Source of the DNA: Streptomyces himalayensis subsp. himalayensis
GTDB lineage: Bacteria > Actinomycetota > Actinomycetes > Streptomycetales > Streptomycetaceae
NCBI RefSeq assembly: GCF_013778455.1
Contig: NZ_JACEHE010000013.1
Coordinates: 1-64,000 of the forward strand
Direction of reading: 5' to 3'
Length of the DNA stretch: 64,000 nucleotides
Position numbers and translations under genes: made by a program. The notes beneath the pieces are model-generated. The model made no database searches. It was not told the DNA's origin and was given only the letters and a program-made list of their open reading frames with translations. Positions 44,493-54,317 of the stretch are shown piece by piece (the stretch's first letter is position 1; each line of letters opens with the position of its first letter).

Positions 44493-46685
44493 ATGGCAGA
44501 CCCCTCCAGCTACCGCCCCAAGCCGGGACAGATCCCCGACTCGCCGGGGGTCTACAGGTTCCGCGACGAGCACCGTCGCGTGATCTACGTCGGCAAGGCG
44601 AAAAGCCTGCGCCAGCGCCTGGCGAACTACTTCCAGGACCTCGCGGGCCTGCACCCGCGCACCCGCACCATGGTCACCACGGCCGCGTCCGTGGAGTGGA
44701 CGGTGGTGTCGACCGAGGTCGAGGCGCTGCAGCTCGAGTACTCCTGGATCAAGGAGTTCGACCCCCGGTTCAACGTCAAGTACCGCGACGACAAGAGCTA
44801 TCCGTATCTCGCGGTGACCATGAACGAGGAGTTCCCGCGGGTCCAGGTCATGCGCGGCCACAAGAAGAAGGGCGTCCGCTACTTCGGACCGTACGCGCAC
44901 GCGTGGGCGATCCGCGACACCGTGGACCTCCTGCTGCGCGTCTTCCCTGTACGGACCTGCTCCGCGGGCGTCTTCAAGAACGCGGCCAGGACCGGTCGCC
45001 CCTGCCTCCTCGGGTACATCGACAAGTGCTCGGCCCCCTGCGTCGGCCGCGTCTCCGCCGAGGAACACCGCGAACTCGCCGAGGAGTTCTGCGACTTCAC
45101 GGCCGGGCGCACGGGCACGTACATCCGTCGTCTGGAGAAGCAGATGATGGACGCCGCCGAGGAGATGGAGTACGAGAAGGCGGCACGCCTGCGCGATGAC
45201 ATAGGCGCCCTGAAGAAGGCGATGGAGAAGAACGCGGTCGTGCTGGCCGACGCGACCGACGCCGACCTCATGGCGGTCGCCGAGGACGAGCTCGAGGCCG
45301 CCGTCCAGATCTTCCACGTCCGCGGCGGCCGGGTGCGCGGCCAGCGCGGCTGGGTCACCGACAAGGTGGAGGCCGTCACCACCGGTGATCTAGTGGAGCA
45401 CGCGCTCCAGCAGCTGTACGGCGAGGAGACCGGCGACTCCGTACCGAAGGAGGTGCTGGTCCCGGCGCTGCCCGACCCCGCCGAACCGGTGCAGGAGTGG
45501 CTGACCGGCCGACGAGGCTCGAATGTGTCGCTGCGCATACCGCAGCGCGGGGACAAGAAGGCGCTCATGGAGACCGTGCAGCGCAACGCGCTGCAGGCCC
45601 TCGCGCTGCACAAGACCAAGCGCGCATCCGACCTCACCACGCGCTCGCGCGCCCTGGAGGAGATCGCCGAGGCGCTCGACCTGGACAGCGCCCCGCTGCG
45701 GATCGAGTGCTACGACATCTCGCACCTGCAGGGCGACGACGTCGTCGCGTCCATGGTGGTCTTCGAGGACGGTCTGGCCCGGAAGAGCGAGTACCGGCGC
45801 TTCCAGATCAAGGGTCGTGTCGGAGACACGCAAATCTGGCACGGCTCGGGGCAGGACGACGTCCGGTCCATGCACGAAGTGATCATGCGCCGCTTCAAGC
45901 GCTATCTCGCCGAGCAGGAGAGGACGGGGGAGTGGGCTGGGGACGGCTCCTCCGTGGAACTGTCCGCAGATGCCTACGAAGGATCTGTCGAGGGACCGGG
46001 CGAGGGACGGGGGGAGGGACCGATCGAGGCGTCCCCCGGAGCGGTCGAAGGCGCCGCATCCGAGGCCGACGATGCCCGGGCACGCCTGGTCGACGACACC
46101 GGCCGCCCCAAGCGCTTCGCCTACCCCCCGCAGCTCGTCGTCGTCGACGGCGGCCAGCCGCAGGTCGCCGCGGCCAAGAAGGCCCTCGACGAGCTCGGCA
46201 TCGACGACATCGCGGTGTGCGGCCTCGCCAAGCGCCTCGAAGAGGTGTGGGTGCCCGACGAGAGCGACCCGCTGGTCCTGCCGCGCACCAGCGAGGGCCT
46301 GTACCTTCTGCAGCGCGTACGCGACGAGGCGCACCGTTTTGCGATCACGTATCAGCGCACCAAGCGGGCCAAGCGCTTCAAGGCAGGCCCTCTGGACGAG
46401 GTGCCGGGCCTGGGCGACGCACGGAAACAGGCGCTGATCAGGCATTTCGGTTCGGTGAAGAAGCTGCGTGCTGCGACCGTCGAGCAGATCTGTGAGGTCC
46501 CGGGCGTGGGCCGCAAGACGGCCGAGACGATCCTCGGGGCCTTGGCCCGTACGGCGCCCGCGGCACCGGCCGTGAACACGGCCACAGGAGAGATCATTGA
46601 GGACGAGGAGCCCGCACCCGCGGGTTCCGGGCAAGAAGCCGAGGCCGCGGGGGCCTCGGACGAAAGACGGGGGCAGGAGACATGA
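44493..46685 (+). CDS. uvrC: excinuclease ABC subunit C
   Basis: A 730-residue UvrC, the dual endonuclease of nucleotide excision repair. The GIY-YIG nuclease starts it (SPGVYRFRDEHRRVIYVGKA, residues 18-37), the UVR helix hairpin is MMDAAEEMEYEKAARLRDDI (about 215-234), the RNase H-like UvrC domain has IECYDISHLQGDDVVASMVV and VVDGGQPQVAAAKKAL, and tandem HhH motifs end it (VPGLGDARKQALIRHFGSVK; VPGVGRKTAETILGAL). About 55 Gly/Glu/Ala-rich residues are inserted near 478-535. The last codons overlap rapZ (ATGA). It heads the uvrC-rapZ-yvcK-whiA operon with a leaderless DNA-damage promoter. Confidence 0.98.
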   Translation: MADPSSYRPKPGQIPDSPGVYRFRDEHRRVIYVGKAKSLRQRLANYFQDLAGLHPRTRTMVTTAASVEWTVVSTEVEALQLEYSWIKEFDPRFNVKYRDDKSYPYLAVTMNEEFPRVQVMRGHKKKGVRYFGPYAHAWAIRDTVDLLLRVFPVRTCSAGVFKNAARTGRPCLLGYIDKCSAPCVGRVSAEEHRELAEEFCDFTAGRTGTYIRRLEKQMMDAAEEMEYEKAARLRDDIGALKKAMEKNAVVLADATDADLMAVAEDELEAAVQIFHVRGGRVRGQRGWVTDKVEAVTTGDLVEHALQQLYGEETGDSVPKEVLVPALPDPAEPVQEWLTGRRGSNVSLRIPQRGDKKALMETVQRNALQALALHKTKRASDLTTRSRALEEIAEALDLDSAPLRIECYDISHLQGDDVVASMVVFEDGLARKSEYRRFQIKGRVGDTQIWHGSGQDDVRSMHEVIMRRFKRYLAEQERTGEWAGDGSSVELSADAYEGSVEGPGEGRGEGPIEASPGAVEGAASEADDARARLVDDTGRPKRFAYPPQLVVVDGGQPQVAAAKKALDELGIDDIAVCGLAKRLEEVWVPDESDPLVLPRTSEGLYLLQRVRDEAHRFAITYQRTKRAKRFKAGPLDEVPGLGDARKQALIRHFGSVKKLRAATVEQICEVPGVGRKTAETILGALARTAPAAPAVNTATGEIIEDEEPAPAGSGQEAEAAGASDERRGQET

Positions 46686-47740
46686 GCGAGCACGGCGCAC
46701 ACGGACAGGGTGCACACGGCCAAGAGAGCGACCACGGTGCGCAGGGCGAACATCGCGCACCGAGCGCGCCCAGCGCGTCAAGCCCACAGGAAGCACAGGA
46801 AGCACAGGACGCACAAGCCGAACATGGAGCACAGGTGAGTACGGGCACGACCATCGACGCGAACGGGGTTCCCGACTCCGCGATCCCCGAGTTGGTGATC
46901 ATCTCGGGAATGTCCGGCGCAGGCCGGTCCACGGCGGCCAAGTGCCTCGAGGACCTCGGCTGGTTCGTCGTCGACAACCTGCCGCCCGCGCTGATCCCCA
47001 CCATGGTGGAGCTCGGCGCCCGCTCCCAGGGCAATGTGGCCCGGATCGCGGTCGTCGTCGACGTCCGGGGCCGGCGCTTCTTCGACAACCTCCGTGAGTC
47101 GCTCGCCGACCTGGAGGCCAGGAACGTCACCCGACGGATCGTTTTTCTGGAGTCGTCCGACGATGCCCTGGTCCGCCGCTTCGAGTCCGTACGCCGGCCC
47201 CACCCGCTGCAGGGCGACGGCCGGATCGTCGACGGCATCGCGGCCGAGCGCGATCTGCTGCGCGAGCTGCGCGGTGACGCCGACCTGGTGATCGACACCT
47301 CCAGCCTCAACGTCCACGAGCTGCGCGCCAAGATGGACGCCCAGTTCGCCGGCGACGAGGAGCCGGAGCTGCGGGCCACGGTGATGTCCTTCGGCTACAA
47401 GTACGGCCTGCCGGTCGACGCCGACCTCGTCGTCGACTGCCGCTTCCTGCCGAACCCCCACTGGGTCCCCGAGCTGCGCCCGTACACCGGCCTCAACGAG
47501 GAGGTCTCCGGCTACGTCTTCAACCAGCCCGGTGCCAAGGAGTTCCTCAACCAGTACACCGAGCTGCTCCAGCTCATCGCCGCCGGCTACCGCCGCGAGG
47601 GCAAGCGCTATGTGACCATCGCGGTCGGCTGTACCGGCGGTAAGCACCGCTCCGTCGCCATGTCGGAGAAGCTCGCCAAGCGACTCGCCTCCGAGGGAGT
47701 GGAGACCGTCGTCGTCCACCGGGACATGGGCCGCGAATGA
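46682..47740 (+). CDS. rapZ: RapZ-family nucleotide-binding protein
   Basis: A 352-residue RapZ/YvcJ protein. In E. coli RapZ binds the small RNA GlmZ and nucleotides; actinomycetes lack GlmZ and the target here is unknown. The N-terminal P-loop reads GMSGAGRS (residues 76-83), with Arg where most P-loops have Lys. The C-terminal domain has VMSFGYKYGLPVDADLVVDC and the RNA/phosphate-binding AVGCTGGKHRSVAMSEKLAK. The first 55 residues are an unusual His/Gln/Ala-rich low-complexity extension; GTG 46835 with GGAG at 6 nt is an alternative start that would remove it. Stop and start overlap with uvrC and yvcK. Confidence 0.93.
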   Translation: MSEHGAHGQGAHGQESDHGAQGEHRAPSAPSASSPQEAQEAQDAQAEHGAQVSTGTTIDANGVPDSAIPELVIISGMSGAGRSTAAKCLEDLGWFVVDNLPPALIPTMVELGARSQGNVARIAVVVDVRGRRFFDNLRESLADLEARNVTRRIVFLESSDDALVRRFESVRRPHPLQGDGRIVDGIAAERDLLRELRGDADLVIDTSSLNVHELRAKMDAQFAGDEEPELRATVMSFGYKYGLPVDADLVVDCRFLPNPHWVPELRPYTGLNEEVSGYVFNQPGAKEFLNQYTELLQLIAAGYRREGKRYVTIAVGCTGGKHRSVAMSEKLAKRLASEGVETVVVHRDMGRE

Positions 47741-48774
47741 GCGAACCCAATCTCCGGCTCCGCAGGCTGCGCCGGATCACAGGTGCCGGCGGGAAGGTAC
47801 GCCGCCGGGGTGCCCAGCCCAAGGTCGTCGCGCTCGGCGGCGGCATGGGCCTGTCCGCCTCGCTCGCCGCGCTGCGCCGTATCACCGGCGATCTCACCGC
47901 CGTCGTCACGGTCGCCGACGACGGCGGCTCCAGCGGACGGCTGCGCGACGAGCTCGGCGTGCTCCCGCCCGGCGATCTGCGCAAGGCTCTCGCGGCGCTG
48001 TGCGGCGACGACGAGTGGGGCCAGACCTGGGCCCGCGTCATCCAGCACCGCTTCCAGTCCAAGGGGGACCTGCACGAACACGCGGTCGGCAACCTGCTGA
48101 TCGTGGCCCTCTGGGAGCAGCTCGGCGACCATGTCCAGGCCCTCGACCTGGTCGGCAAGCTGCTGGGCGCGCACGGCCGCGTCCTGCCGATGTCCGCGGT
48201 ACCACTGGAGCTCCAGGCGCTCGTACGAGGCCATGATCCGGAGCGGCCCGACGAGGTCGACACGGTCCGCGGTCAGGCCACCGTCGCGCTCACCCCAGGT
48301 GAGGTGCAGTCCGTGCACCTCGTCCCGAACGACCCGCCGGCCGTCCCCGAGGCCGTCGAGGCGGTCCTCGACGCGGACTGGGTGGTGCTCGGACCCGGTT
48401 CCTGGTTCTCCTCCGTGATCCCGCATCTGCTCGTGCCCGAGCTGCTGGACGCCCTCATGCGGACCAAGGCCCGCCGGGTCCTCTCGCTCAATCTGGCTCC
48501 GCAGCCCGGCGAAACCTCCGGCTTCTCCCCGCAGCGTCATTTGGAGGTTTTGGGGCGACACGCCCCTAAACTCGCCCTGGACGTGGTGTTGGCCGACGAG
48601 GCCGCCGTGCCCGACTGCGAGTCGCTGACCGAGGCCGCCCAAAGGTTCGGCGCCGCGGTCGAGCTGGCGCCGGTCGCCCGGACCGACGGCAGCCCTCGGC
48701 ACGACCCGGAGCTCCTGGCTGCCGCGTACGACCGTATTTTTCGGATGCATGGAAGGATCGGCCCATGGCGATGA
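47737..48774 (+). CDS. yvcK: YvcK/CofD-family UDP-sugar-binding protein
   Basis: A 345-residue gluconeogenesis-factor family protein. Members bind UDP-GlcNAc-type nucleotides and help adapt cell-wall synthesis to carbon source. The nucleotide loop PKVVALGGGMGLSASLAALR is at about 28-47, followed by TVADDGGSSGRLRDELGVLP and VLGPGSWFSSVIPHLLVPEL near 220, all invariant in the family. The N-terminal basic stretch of about 25 residues is actinobacterial. ATG 47737 overlaps the rapZ stop (ATGA) and its own end overlaps whiA by 10 nt, so all four proteins are co-translated. Confidence 0.93.
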   Translation: MSEPNLRLRRLRRITGAGGKVRRRGAQPKVVALGGGMGLSASLAALRRITGDLTAVVTVADDGGSSGRLRDELGVLPPGDLRKALAALCGDDEWGQTWARVIQHRFQSKGDLHEHAVGNLLIVALWEQLGDHVQALDLVGKLLGAHGRVLPMSAVPLELQALVRGHDPERPDEVDTVRGQATVALTPGEVQSVHLVPNDPPAVPEAVEAVLDADWVVLGPGSWFSSVIPHLLVPELLDALMRTKARRVLSLNLAPQPGETSGFSPQRHLEVLGRHAPKLALDVVLADEAAVPDCESLTEAAQRFGAAVELAPVARTDGSPRHDPELLAAAYDRIFRMHGRIGPWR

Positions 48775-49754
48775 CGGCAGCGGTGAAGGACGAGATCTCC
48801 CGGCTACCCGTCACCCGGACCTGCTGCAGGAAGGCAGAGGTCTCGGCGATCCTGCGGTTCGCGGGCGGGCTGCACCTGGTGAGCGGCCGCATCGTGATCG
48901 AGGCGGAGCTGGACACGGCGATGGCGGCGCGCCGGCTGAAGCGGGACATCCTGGAGATCTTCGGACACAGTTCCGAACTGATCGTGATGGCTCCCGGCGG
49001 GTTGCGGCGCGGCTCCCGCTATGTCGTACGCGTGGTCGCGGGCGGCGACCAGCTGGCCCGCCAGACGGGTCTTGTGGACGGCCGCGGCCGCCCCATCCGC
49101 GGACTGCCCCCGCAGGTGGTCTCGGGGGCCACCTGTGATGCGGAGGCCGCCTGGCGCGGGGCGTTCCTCGCCCATGGTTCGCTCACCGAGCCCGGCCGCT
49201 CCTCCTCCCTGGAGGTGACCTGCCCAGGTCCCGAGGCGGCGCTCGCCCTGGTCGGCGCGGCCCGCCGGCTGTCGATCGCCGCCAAGGCCCGCGAGGTACG
49301 GGGCGTGGACCGGGTCGTCGTCCGCGACGGCGACGCGATCGGCGCGCTGCTCACCCGGCTCGGCGCACATGAGTCGGTGCTGGCCTGGGAGGAGCGGCGG
49401 ATGCGCCGTGAGGTCCGCGCCACCGCCAACCGCCTCGCCAACTTCGACGACGCCAACCTGCGCCGCTCGGCCCGCGCCGCCGTGGCCGCCGGGGCCCGCG
49501 TCCAGCGCGCCCTGGAAATCCTCGGCGAGGAGGTGCCCGAGCACCTCGCGGCCGCCGGCCGACTGCGCATGGAGCACAAGCAGGCGTCCCTGGAGGAGCT
49601 CGGCGCGCTCGCCGACCCGCCGCTCACCAAGGACGCCGTAGCGGGCCGTATCCGCCGCCTGCTGGCCATGGCCGACAAGCGGGCGCAGGACCTGGGCATC
49701 CCGGGGACGGAGTCCAACCTCTCGGAGGAGATGGCGGACAACCTCGCGGGCTGA
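48765..49754 (+). CDS. whiA: sporulation regulator WhiA
   Basis: A 329-residue DNA-binding protein needed with WhiB to stop aerial growth and start sporulation septation in Streptomyces. The N-terminal LAGLIDADG-endonuclease-like domain (no catalytic Asp) covers about 1-195, with AILRFAGGLHLVSGRIVIEA; the C-terminal helix-turn-helix is at about 230-325 (RANFD-type NRLANFDDANLRRSARAAVA, then LEELGALADPPLTKDAVAGR). It is the fourth gene of the uvrC operon and is followed by a terminator. In S. coelicolor a promoter inside yvcK drives developmental expression; a sequence for it was not identified here. Confidence 0.97.
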   Translation: MAMTAAVKDEISRLPVTRTCCRKAEVSAILRFAGGLHLVSGRIVIEAELDTAMAARRLKRDILEIFGHSSELIVMAPGGLRRGSRYVVRVVAGGDQLARQTGLVDGRGRPIRGLPPQVVSGATCDAEAAWRGAFLAHGSLTEPGRSSSLEVTCPGPEAALALVGAARRLSIAAKAREVRGVDRVVVRDGDAIGALLTRLGAHESVLAWEERRMRREVRATANRLANFDDANLRRSARAAVAAGARVQRALEILGEEVPEHLAAAGRLRMEHKQASLEELGALADPPLTKDAVAGRIRRLLAMADKRAQDLGIPGTESNLSEEMADNLAG

Positions 49755-49781
49755 CCGCCGGCTCCGCACATCCAATGCACC

Positions 49782-49820
49782 GGTGCCCGCGCTCACTTGG
49801 GGCGCGGGCACCCTTCTTCG
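49782..49820 (+). terminator. whiA terminator
   Basis: A perfect 11-bp stem (GGTGCCCGCGC / GCGCGGGCACC, 49782-49792 with 49802-49812) with a 9-nt loop, followed by CTTCTTCG. It ends the uvrC-rapZ-yvcK-whiA operon. Confidence 0.88.
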
Positions 49821-50143
49821 TTCGCCATCCTGGGCGCCGTTGACGCGCGGCGTCGGTGGCCGCGGGCCGCACATCGGACCCCGGCGGCGGGTGTCGTCAA
49901 GGTGCTCCGAGGCGCGGTCGCCAAGGAGCAGATTCCGCTCATCGGAGCGGGCTGACTCTCGGCCGTCAGCCCTTGTGGCAGCGGCTCATCCCCCTACTGG
50001 CTGGTACGCACCGCACGTGTCGCGTCGGGGCCCTCTCGATGTCACTTCGGGGGCTTTGGAGAGGTAGGGTCGTAGGCGGTCGGGGACATCCCTATAAAAC
50101 TCGCCGGCGTCGAAACCGGCGTACCTAACGAGGAGATCGGTTC
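49821..50143. other. intergenic region upstream of gap
   Basis: 323 nt that must contain the promoter of the glycolytic operon. I could not pick a convincing -35/-10; CCTATAAAAC near 50090 is the best -10-like hexamer. A 6-bp hairpin (CGCCGG 50102-50107 with CCGGCG 50116-50121) lies in the leader just before the AGGAGAT ribosome binding site. Confidence 0.5.
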
Positions 50144-51148
<1,005 letters not shown>

Positions 51149-51185
51149 TCCGTATCTGATACGGCAGGCACTCCGATGTGAGCAG

Positions 51186-51225
51186 CAGGGCTCGGGCAGC
51201 GCAATGCCGCGCTACCCGGGCCCTG
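51186..51225 (+). terminator. gap-pgk intergenic hairpin
   Basis: CAGGGCTCGGG (51186-51196) pairs with CCCGGGCCCTG (51215-51225), one G-U, with an 18-nt loop. A partial terminator between gap and pgk would allow more Gap than Pgk from one promoter. Confidence 0.75.
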
Positions 51226-51262
51226 TTGTACGAGTCCAGAGCTTTCCCTTAGGAGTCACTCC

Positions 51263-52474
51263 ATGAAGACGATCGACGAACTTCTCGCCGAAGGCGTCGA
51301 CGGCAAGCGGGTTTTCGTCCGCGCCGACCTCAACGTGCCGCTGGCCGACGGCCGGATCACCGACGACGGCCGTATCCGCGCCGTCCTGCCGACCGTGAAG
51401 GCGCTCGCCGACGCGGGGGCCAAGGTCGTCGTCGCCTCGCACCTCGGCCGCCCCAAGGGCGCCCCCGACCCGGCGTTCTCACTGCTGCCCGCCGCCGAGC
51501 GGCTCGGTGAGCTGCTCGGCAAGCCCGTCGCCTTCGCCGAGGACACCGTCGGCCCCGCAGCGCACGACGCGGTGGACGGCCTCGAGCCCGGCCAGGTCGC
51601 CGTCATCGAGAACCTGCGCTTCAACGCCGGCGAGACCAGCAAGGACGACGCCGAGCGCGGCGAGTTCGCCGACCGGCTCGCCGCCCTGGCCGATGTGTAC
51701 GTGGGTGACGGCTTCGGCGCCGTGCACCGCAAGCACGCCTCGGTCTACGACCTGCCGGCGCGCCTGCCGCACTACGCGGGCTACCTCATCGCCACCGAGG
51801 TCGGCGTCCTGAAGAAGCTCACCGAGGATGTCCAGCGCCCGTACGTCGTCGTGCTCGGCGGCGCCAAGGTCTCCGACAAGCTCGCCGTCATCGACCAGCT
51901 GCTCGGCAAGGCCGACCGTCTGCTGATCGGCGGCGGCATGGTGTTCACGTTCCTCAAGGCCAAGGGCTACGAGATCGGCAAATCCCTCGTCCAGGAGGAC
52001 CAGCTCCCGGCCGTCGCCGAGTACATCGAGCGCGCGGAGAAGACCGGCGTCGAGCTGGTCCTGCCCGTCGACGCCCTGGTCGCGCCCGAGTTCCCGGACC
52101 TGAAGACCAAGGCCCCGGCCAACCCCACCGCGGTCGCAGCCGACGCCATCCCCGCCGACGGGATGGGCCTCGACATCGGCCCGGAGACCTGCAACCTCTA
52201 CGCCTCGAAGCTCGCCGACGCGGCCACCGTCTTCTGGAACGGCCCGATGGGCGTCTTCGAGCACCCCGACTACGCCGAGGGCACCAAGGCTGTCGCCCAG
52301 GCCCTCCTCGACTCCAAGGCCTTCACGGTCGTCGGCGGCGGAGACTCCGCCGCGGCCGTCCGCATCCTGGGATTCGACGAGAACGCATTCGGCCACATCT
52401 CGACCGGCGGCGGCGCCTCCCTCGAATACCTCGAGGGCAAGACGCTCCCCGGCCTCGCCGCACTGGAGGACTGA
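51263..52474 (+). CDS. pgk: phosphoglycerate kinase
   Basis: A 403-residue two-domain phosphoglycerate kinase, ATP-forming step of lower glycolysis. The N-terminal motif is KRVFVRADLNVPLADGRITD, the substrate-binding basic patch is HLGRPKGAPDPAFSLLPAAE, and the nucleotide domain ends with VVGGGDSAAAVRILGFDENA and HISTGGGASLEYLEGKTLPG. ATG 51263 is preceded by TAGGAGTCACTCC. tpiA starts 6 nt after its stop, so the two are co-transcribed. Confidence 0.98.
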   Translation: MKTIDELLAEGVDGKRVFVRADLNVPLADGRITDDGRIRAVLPTVKALADAGAKVVVASHLGRPKGAPDPAFSLLPAAERLGELLGKPVAFAEDTVGPAAHDAVDGLEPGQVAVIENLRFNAGETSKDDAERGEFADRLAALADVYVGDGFGAVHRKHASVYDLPARLPHYAGYLIATEVGVLKKLTEDVQRPYVVVLGGAKVSDKLAVIDQLLGKADRLLIGGGMVFTFLKAKGYEIGKSLVQEDQLPAVAEYIERAEKTGVELVLPVDALVAPEFPDLKTKAPANPTAVAADAIPADGMGLDIGPETCNLYASKLADAATVFWNGPMGVFEHPDYAEGTKAVAQALLDSKAFTVVGGGDSAAAVRILGFDENAFGHISTGGGASLEYLEGKTLPGLAALED

Positions 52475-52480
52475 ACACCC

Positions 52481-53257
52481 GTGAGCTCCCGCACCCCGCT
52501 GATGGCGGGCAACTGGAAGATGAACCTCAACCACCTCGAGGCCATCGCGCACGTCCAGAAGCTCGCCTTCGCCCTGGCTGACAAGGACTACGAGGCCTGT
52601 GAGGTCGCCGTCCTGCCGCCCTTCACCGACCTGCGCTCCGTGCAGACCCTGGTCGACGGCGACAAGCTGAAGATCAAGTACGGCGCCCAGGACATCTCGG
52701 CGCACGACTCCGGCGCCTACACCGGCGAGATCTCCGGCGCGATGCTGGCCAAGCTGAAGTGCACGTACGTGGCGATCGGCCACTCCGAGCGCCGCCAGTA
52801 CCACAATGAGACCGACGAACTCGTGAACGCCAAGGTCAAGGCCGCCTACAAGCACGGCCTGACCCCGATCCTCTGCGTCGGCGAGGGCCTGGACATCCGC
52901 AAGGCGGGCAACCAGGTCTCCTACACGCTCGCGCAGGTCGACGGCGCCCTCAAGGACGTCCCGGCCGAGCAGGCCGAGTCCATCGTGATCGCTTACGAGC
53001 CGGTCTGGGCGATCGGCACCGGCGAGGTCGCCACGCCCGAGGACGCCCAGGAGGTCTGCGGGGCGATCCGCGGCCGCCTCGCCGAGCTGTACTCGCAGGA
53101 ACTGGCCGACAAGGTCCGCATCCAGTACGGCGGCTCCGTGAAGGCCGGGAACGTGGCGGCGATCATGGCGCAGCCCGATGTCGACGGCGCCCTGGTCGGC
53201 GGCGCCGCGCTGGACGCCGACGAGTTCGTCAAGATCGTCCGCTTCCGCGACCAGTGA
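52481..53257 (+). CDS. tpiA: triosephosphate isomerase
   Basis: A 258-residue TIM-barrel triosephosphate isomerase. The catalytic residues are seen as NWKMN (Lys), AIGHSERRQY (His near 100) and IAYEPVWAIGTG (Glu near 170), with the lid loop after it and the phosphate grip at IQYGGSVKAGN and DGALVGGAALDADEF. GTG 52481 follows GGAGGACTGAACACC. It is third in the glycolytic operon. Confidence 0.98.
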   Translation: MSSRTPLMAGNWKMNLNHLEAIAHVQKLAFALADKDYEACEVAVLPPFTDLRSVQTLVDGDKLKIKYGAQDISAHDSGAYTGEISGAMLAKLKCTYVAIGHSERRQYHNETDELVNAKVKAAYKHGLTPILCVGEGLDIRKAGNQVSYTLAQVDGALKDVPAEQAESIVIAYEPVWAIGTGEVATPEDAQEVCGAIRGRLAELYSQELADKVRIQYGGSVKAGNVAAIMAQPDVDGALVGGAALDADEFVKIVRFRDQ

Positions 53258-53301
53258 TCATGCGGTGAGTATGCGGTAGCGGCGATCCGTCGTACCCTTG
53301 C

Positions 53302-53337
53302 GGGGGCCGGAGGCTCTGGAAGTGAGCTTCGGCCCCC
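53302..53337 (+). terminator. tpiA downstream hairpin
   Basis: GGGGGCC (53302-53308) pairs with GGCCCCC (53331-53337); the pairing continues inward with AGGCTC/GAGCTT after a bulge. It lies between tpiA and secG and may partly end the glycolytic transcript. Confidence 0.75.
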
Positions 53338-53372
53338 GTCGTCCATCAGAGTCCGAGGAAGTTGGTCCAGCC

Positions 53373-53609
53373 GTGGTTATGGGGTTCTCGATCGCCCTGA
53401 TCGTCTTCAGCCTGCTGCTGATGCTGCTGGTGCTGATGCACAAGGGGAAGGGCGGCGGCCTCTCCGACATGTTCGGTGGCGGCATGCAGTCGTCCGTCGG
53501 CGGCTCCTCGGTCGCCGAGCGCAACCTCGACCGCATCACCGTGGTGGTCGGTCTGCTGTGGTTCGCGTGCATTGTCGTACTCGGCCTGCTGATGAAGGTC
53601 AGCAGCTGA
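53373..53609 (+). CDS. secG: SecG preprotein translocase subunit
   Basis: A 78-residue SecG, the small auxiliary subunit of the SecYEG channel. Two membrane helices (about 3-25 and 55-76) flank the conserved MHKGKGGGLSDMFGGGMQSS loop. GTG 53373 gives V-V-M-G-F-S; ATG 53379 is an alternative two codons in. It follows tpiA by 115 nt, as in other actinomycetes. Confidence 0.95.
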   Translation: MVMGFSIALIVFSLLLMLLVLMHKGKGGGLSDMFGGGMQSSVGGSSVAERNLDRITVVVGLLWFACIVVLGLLMKVSS

Positions 53610-53660
53610 CGACGCCAGGACGGTAGGACGGCACGTCAACAACTGCACATAGCGACGTTA

Positions 53661-53710
53661 AAGCCCCATGCTTGGTACGCGTTCTTTAGGCGCGGCTTAT
53701 CATGGGGCTT
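53661..53710. terminator. hairpin with perfect 10-bp arms after secG
   Basis: AAGCCCCATG (53661-53670) and CATGGGGCTT (53701-53710) are perfectly complementary, closing a 30-nt loop. It probably terminates the secG transcript, although the loop is longer than usual for a terminator. Confidence 0.7.
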
Positions 53711-53742
53711 GCGTCTTGGGGTGGGGGTGTAACTCCAGTCAC

Positions 53743-53770
53743 TGGACGCGCGTTGGGCCTTACGTAGACT
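53743..53770 (+). promoter_or_regulatory. promoter-like element of rbpA
   Basis: TGGACG (53743-53748), 16 nt, TAGACT (53765-53770): close to the Streptomyces vegetative (HrdB) promoter. The predicted start is about 60 nt upstream of GTG 53836. Confidence 0.6.
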
Positions 53771-53835
53771 GAGGCGCCCGCAGCGAAGCGACAGGCCATG
53801 TGCTTCGCGGCACCATCACGCAGGGAGTTACGACC

Positions 53836-54171
53836 GTGGCAAGTGGCAACGCGATCCGAGGAAGCCGGGTCGGGGCGGGGCCGATGGGCGAGGCCGAGCG
53901 CGGCGAGTCCGCGCCGCGGCTGCGCGTCTCCTTCTGGTGCTCGAACGGGCACGAGACGCAGCCGAGCTTCGCAAGCGACGCGCAGGTTCCCGAGACATGG
54001 GACTGTCCCCGCTGTGGCTTCCCGGCAGGACAGGACCGGGACAACCCGCCGGACCCGCCGCGCACCGAGCCGTACAAGACGCATCTCGCGTATGTACGGG
54101 AGCGGCGCAGCGACGCGGACGGCGAGGCGATCCTCGCCGAGGCGCTCGCCAAACTGCGGGGCGAGATCTAG
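53836..54171 (+). CDS. rbpA: RNA polymerase-binding protein RbpA
   Basis: A 111-residue RbpA family protein that binds RNA polymerase and the primary sigma factors to stimulate promoter opening. Visible are the basic N-terminal tail (GNAIRGSRVGAGPMGEAERG), the core domain with the zinc-type cysteines YWCSNGH-like FWCSNGHETQPSF and DCPRCGFPAGQDRDNPP, and the sigma-interaction end TEPYKTHLAYVRERRSDADG with the long C-terminal helix. GTG 53836 is used. It lies alone between secG and the MFS gene. Streptomyces can carry more than one RbpA paralogue; which one this is cannot be decided here. Confidence 0.95.
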   Translation: MASGNAIRGSRVGAGPMGEAERGESAPRLRVSFWCSNGHETQPSFASDAQVPETWDCPRCGFPAGQDRDNPPDPPRTEPYKTHLAYVRERRSDADGEAILAEALAKLRGEI

Positions 54172-54287
54172 GAGTTGTTGTCCGGCCGGGCACCCATGTG
54201 CGGTGTCCGGCCGGAGTCGTCTTCCGCCTTCGGATCCGGGCCGGGCTTCTGATGCGTTCAAGCCCGCGCGCCCGCGCTCGCGGCCGA

Positions 54288-54310
54288 TTGTCAGTGGCGG
54301 CCTCTACGGT
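54288..54310 (+). promoter_or_regulatory. RecA-NDp/PafBC-type promoter of the MFS exporter gene
   Basis: TTGTCAGTG (54288-54296), 8 nt, TACGGT (54305-54310): a perfect match to TTGTCRGTG-N8-TAnnnT. The predicted transcript start is at about 54317, the first base of a palindrome. Confidence 0.85.
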
Positions 54311-54317
54311 TCTGAAT

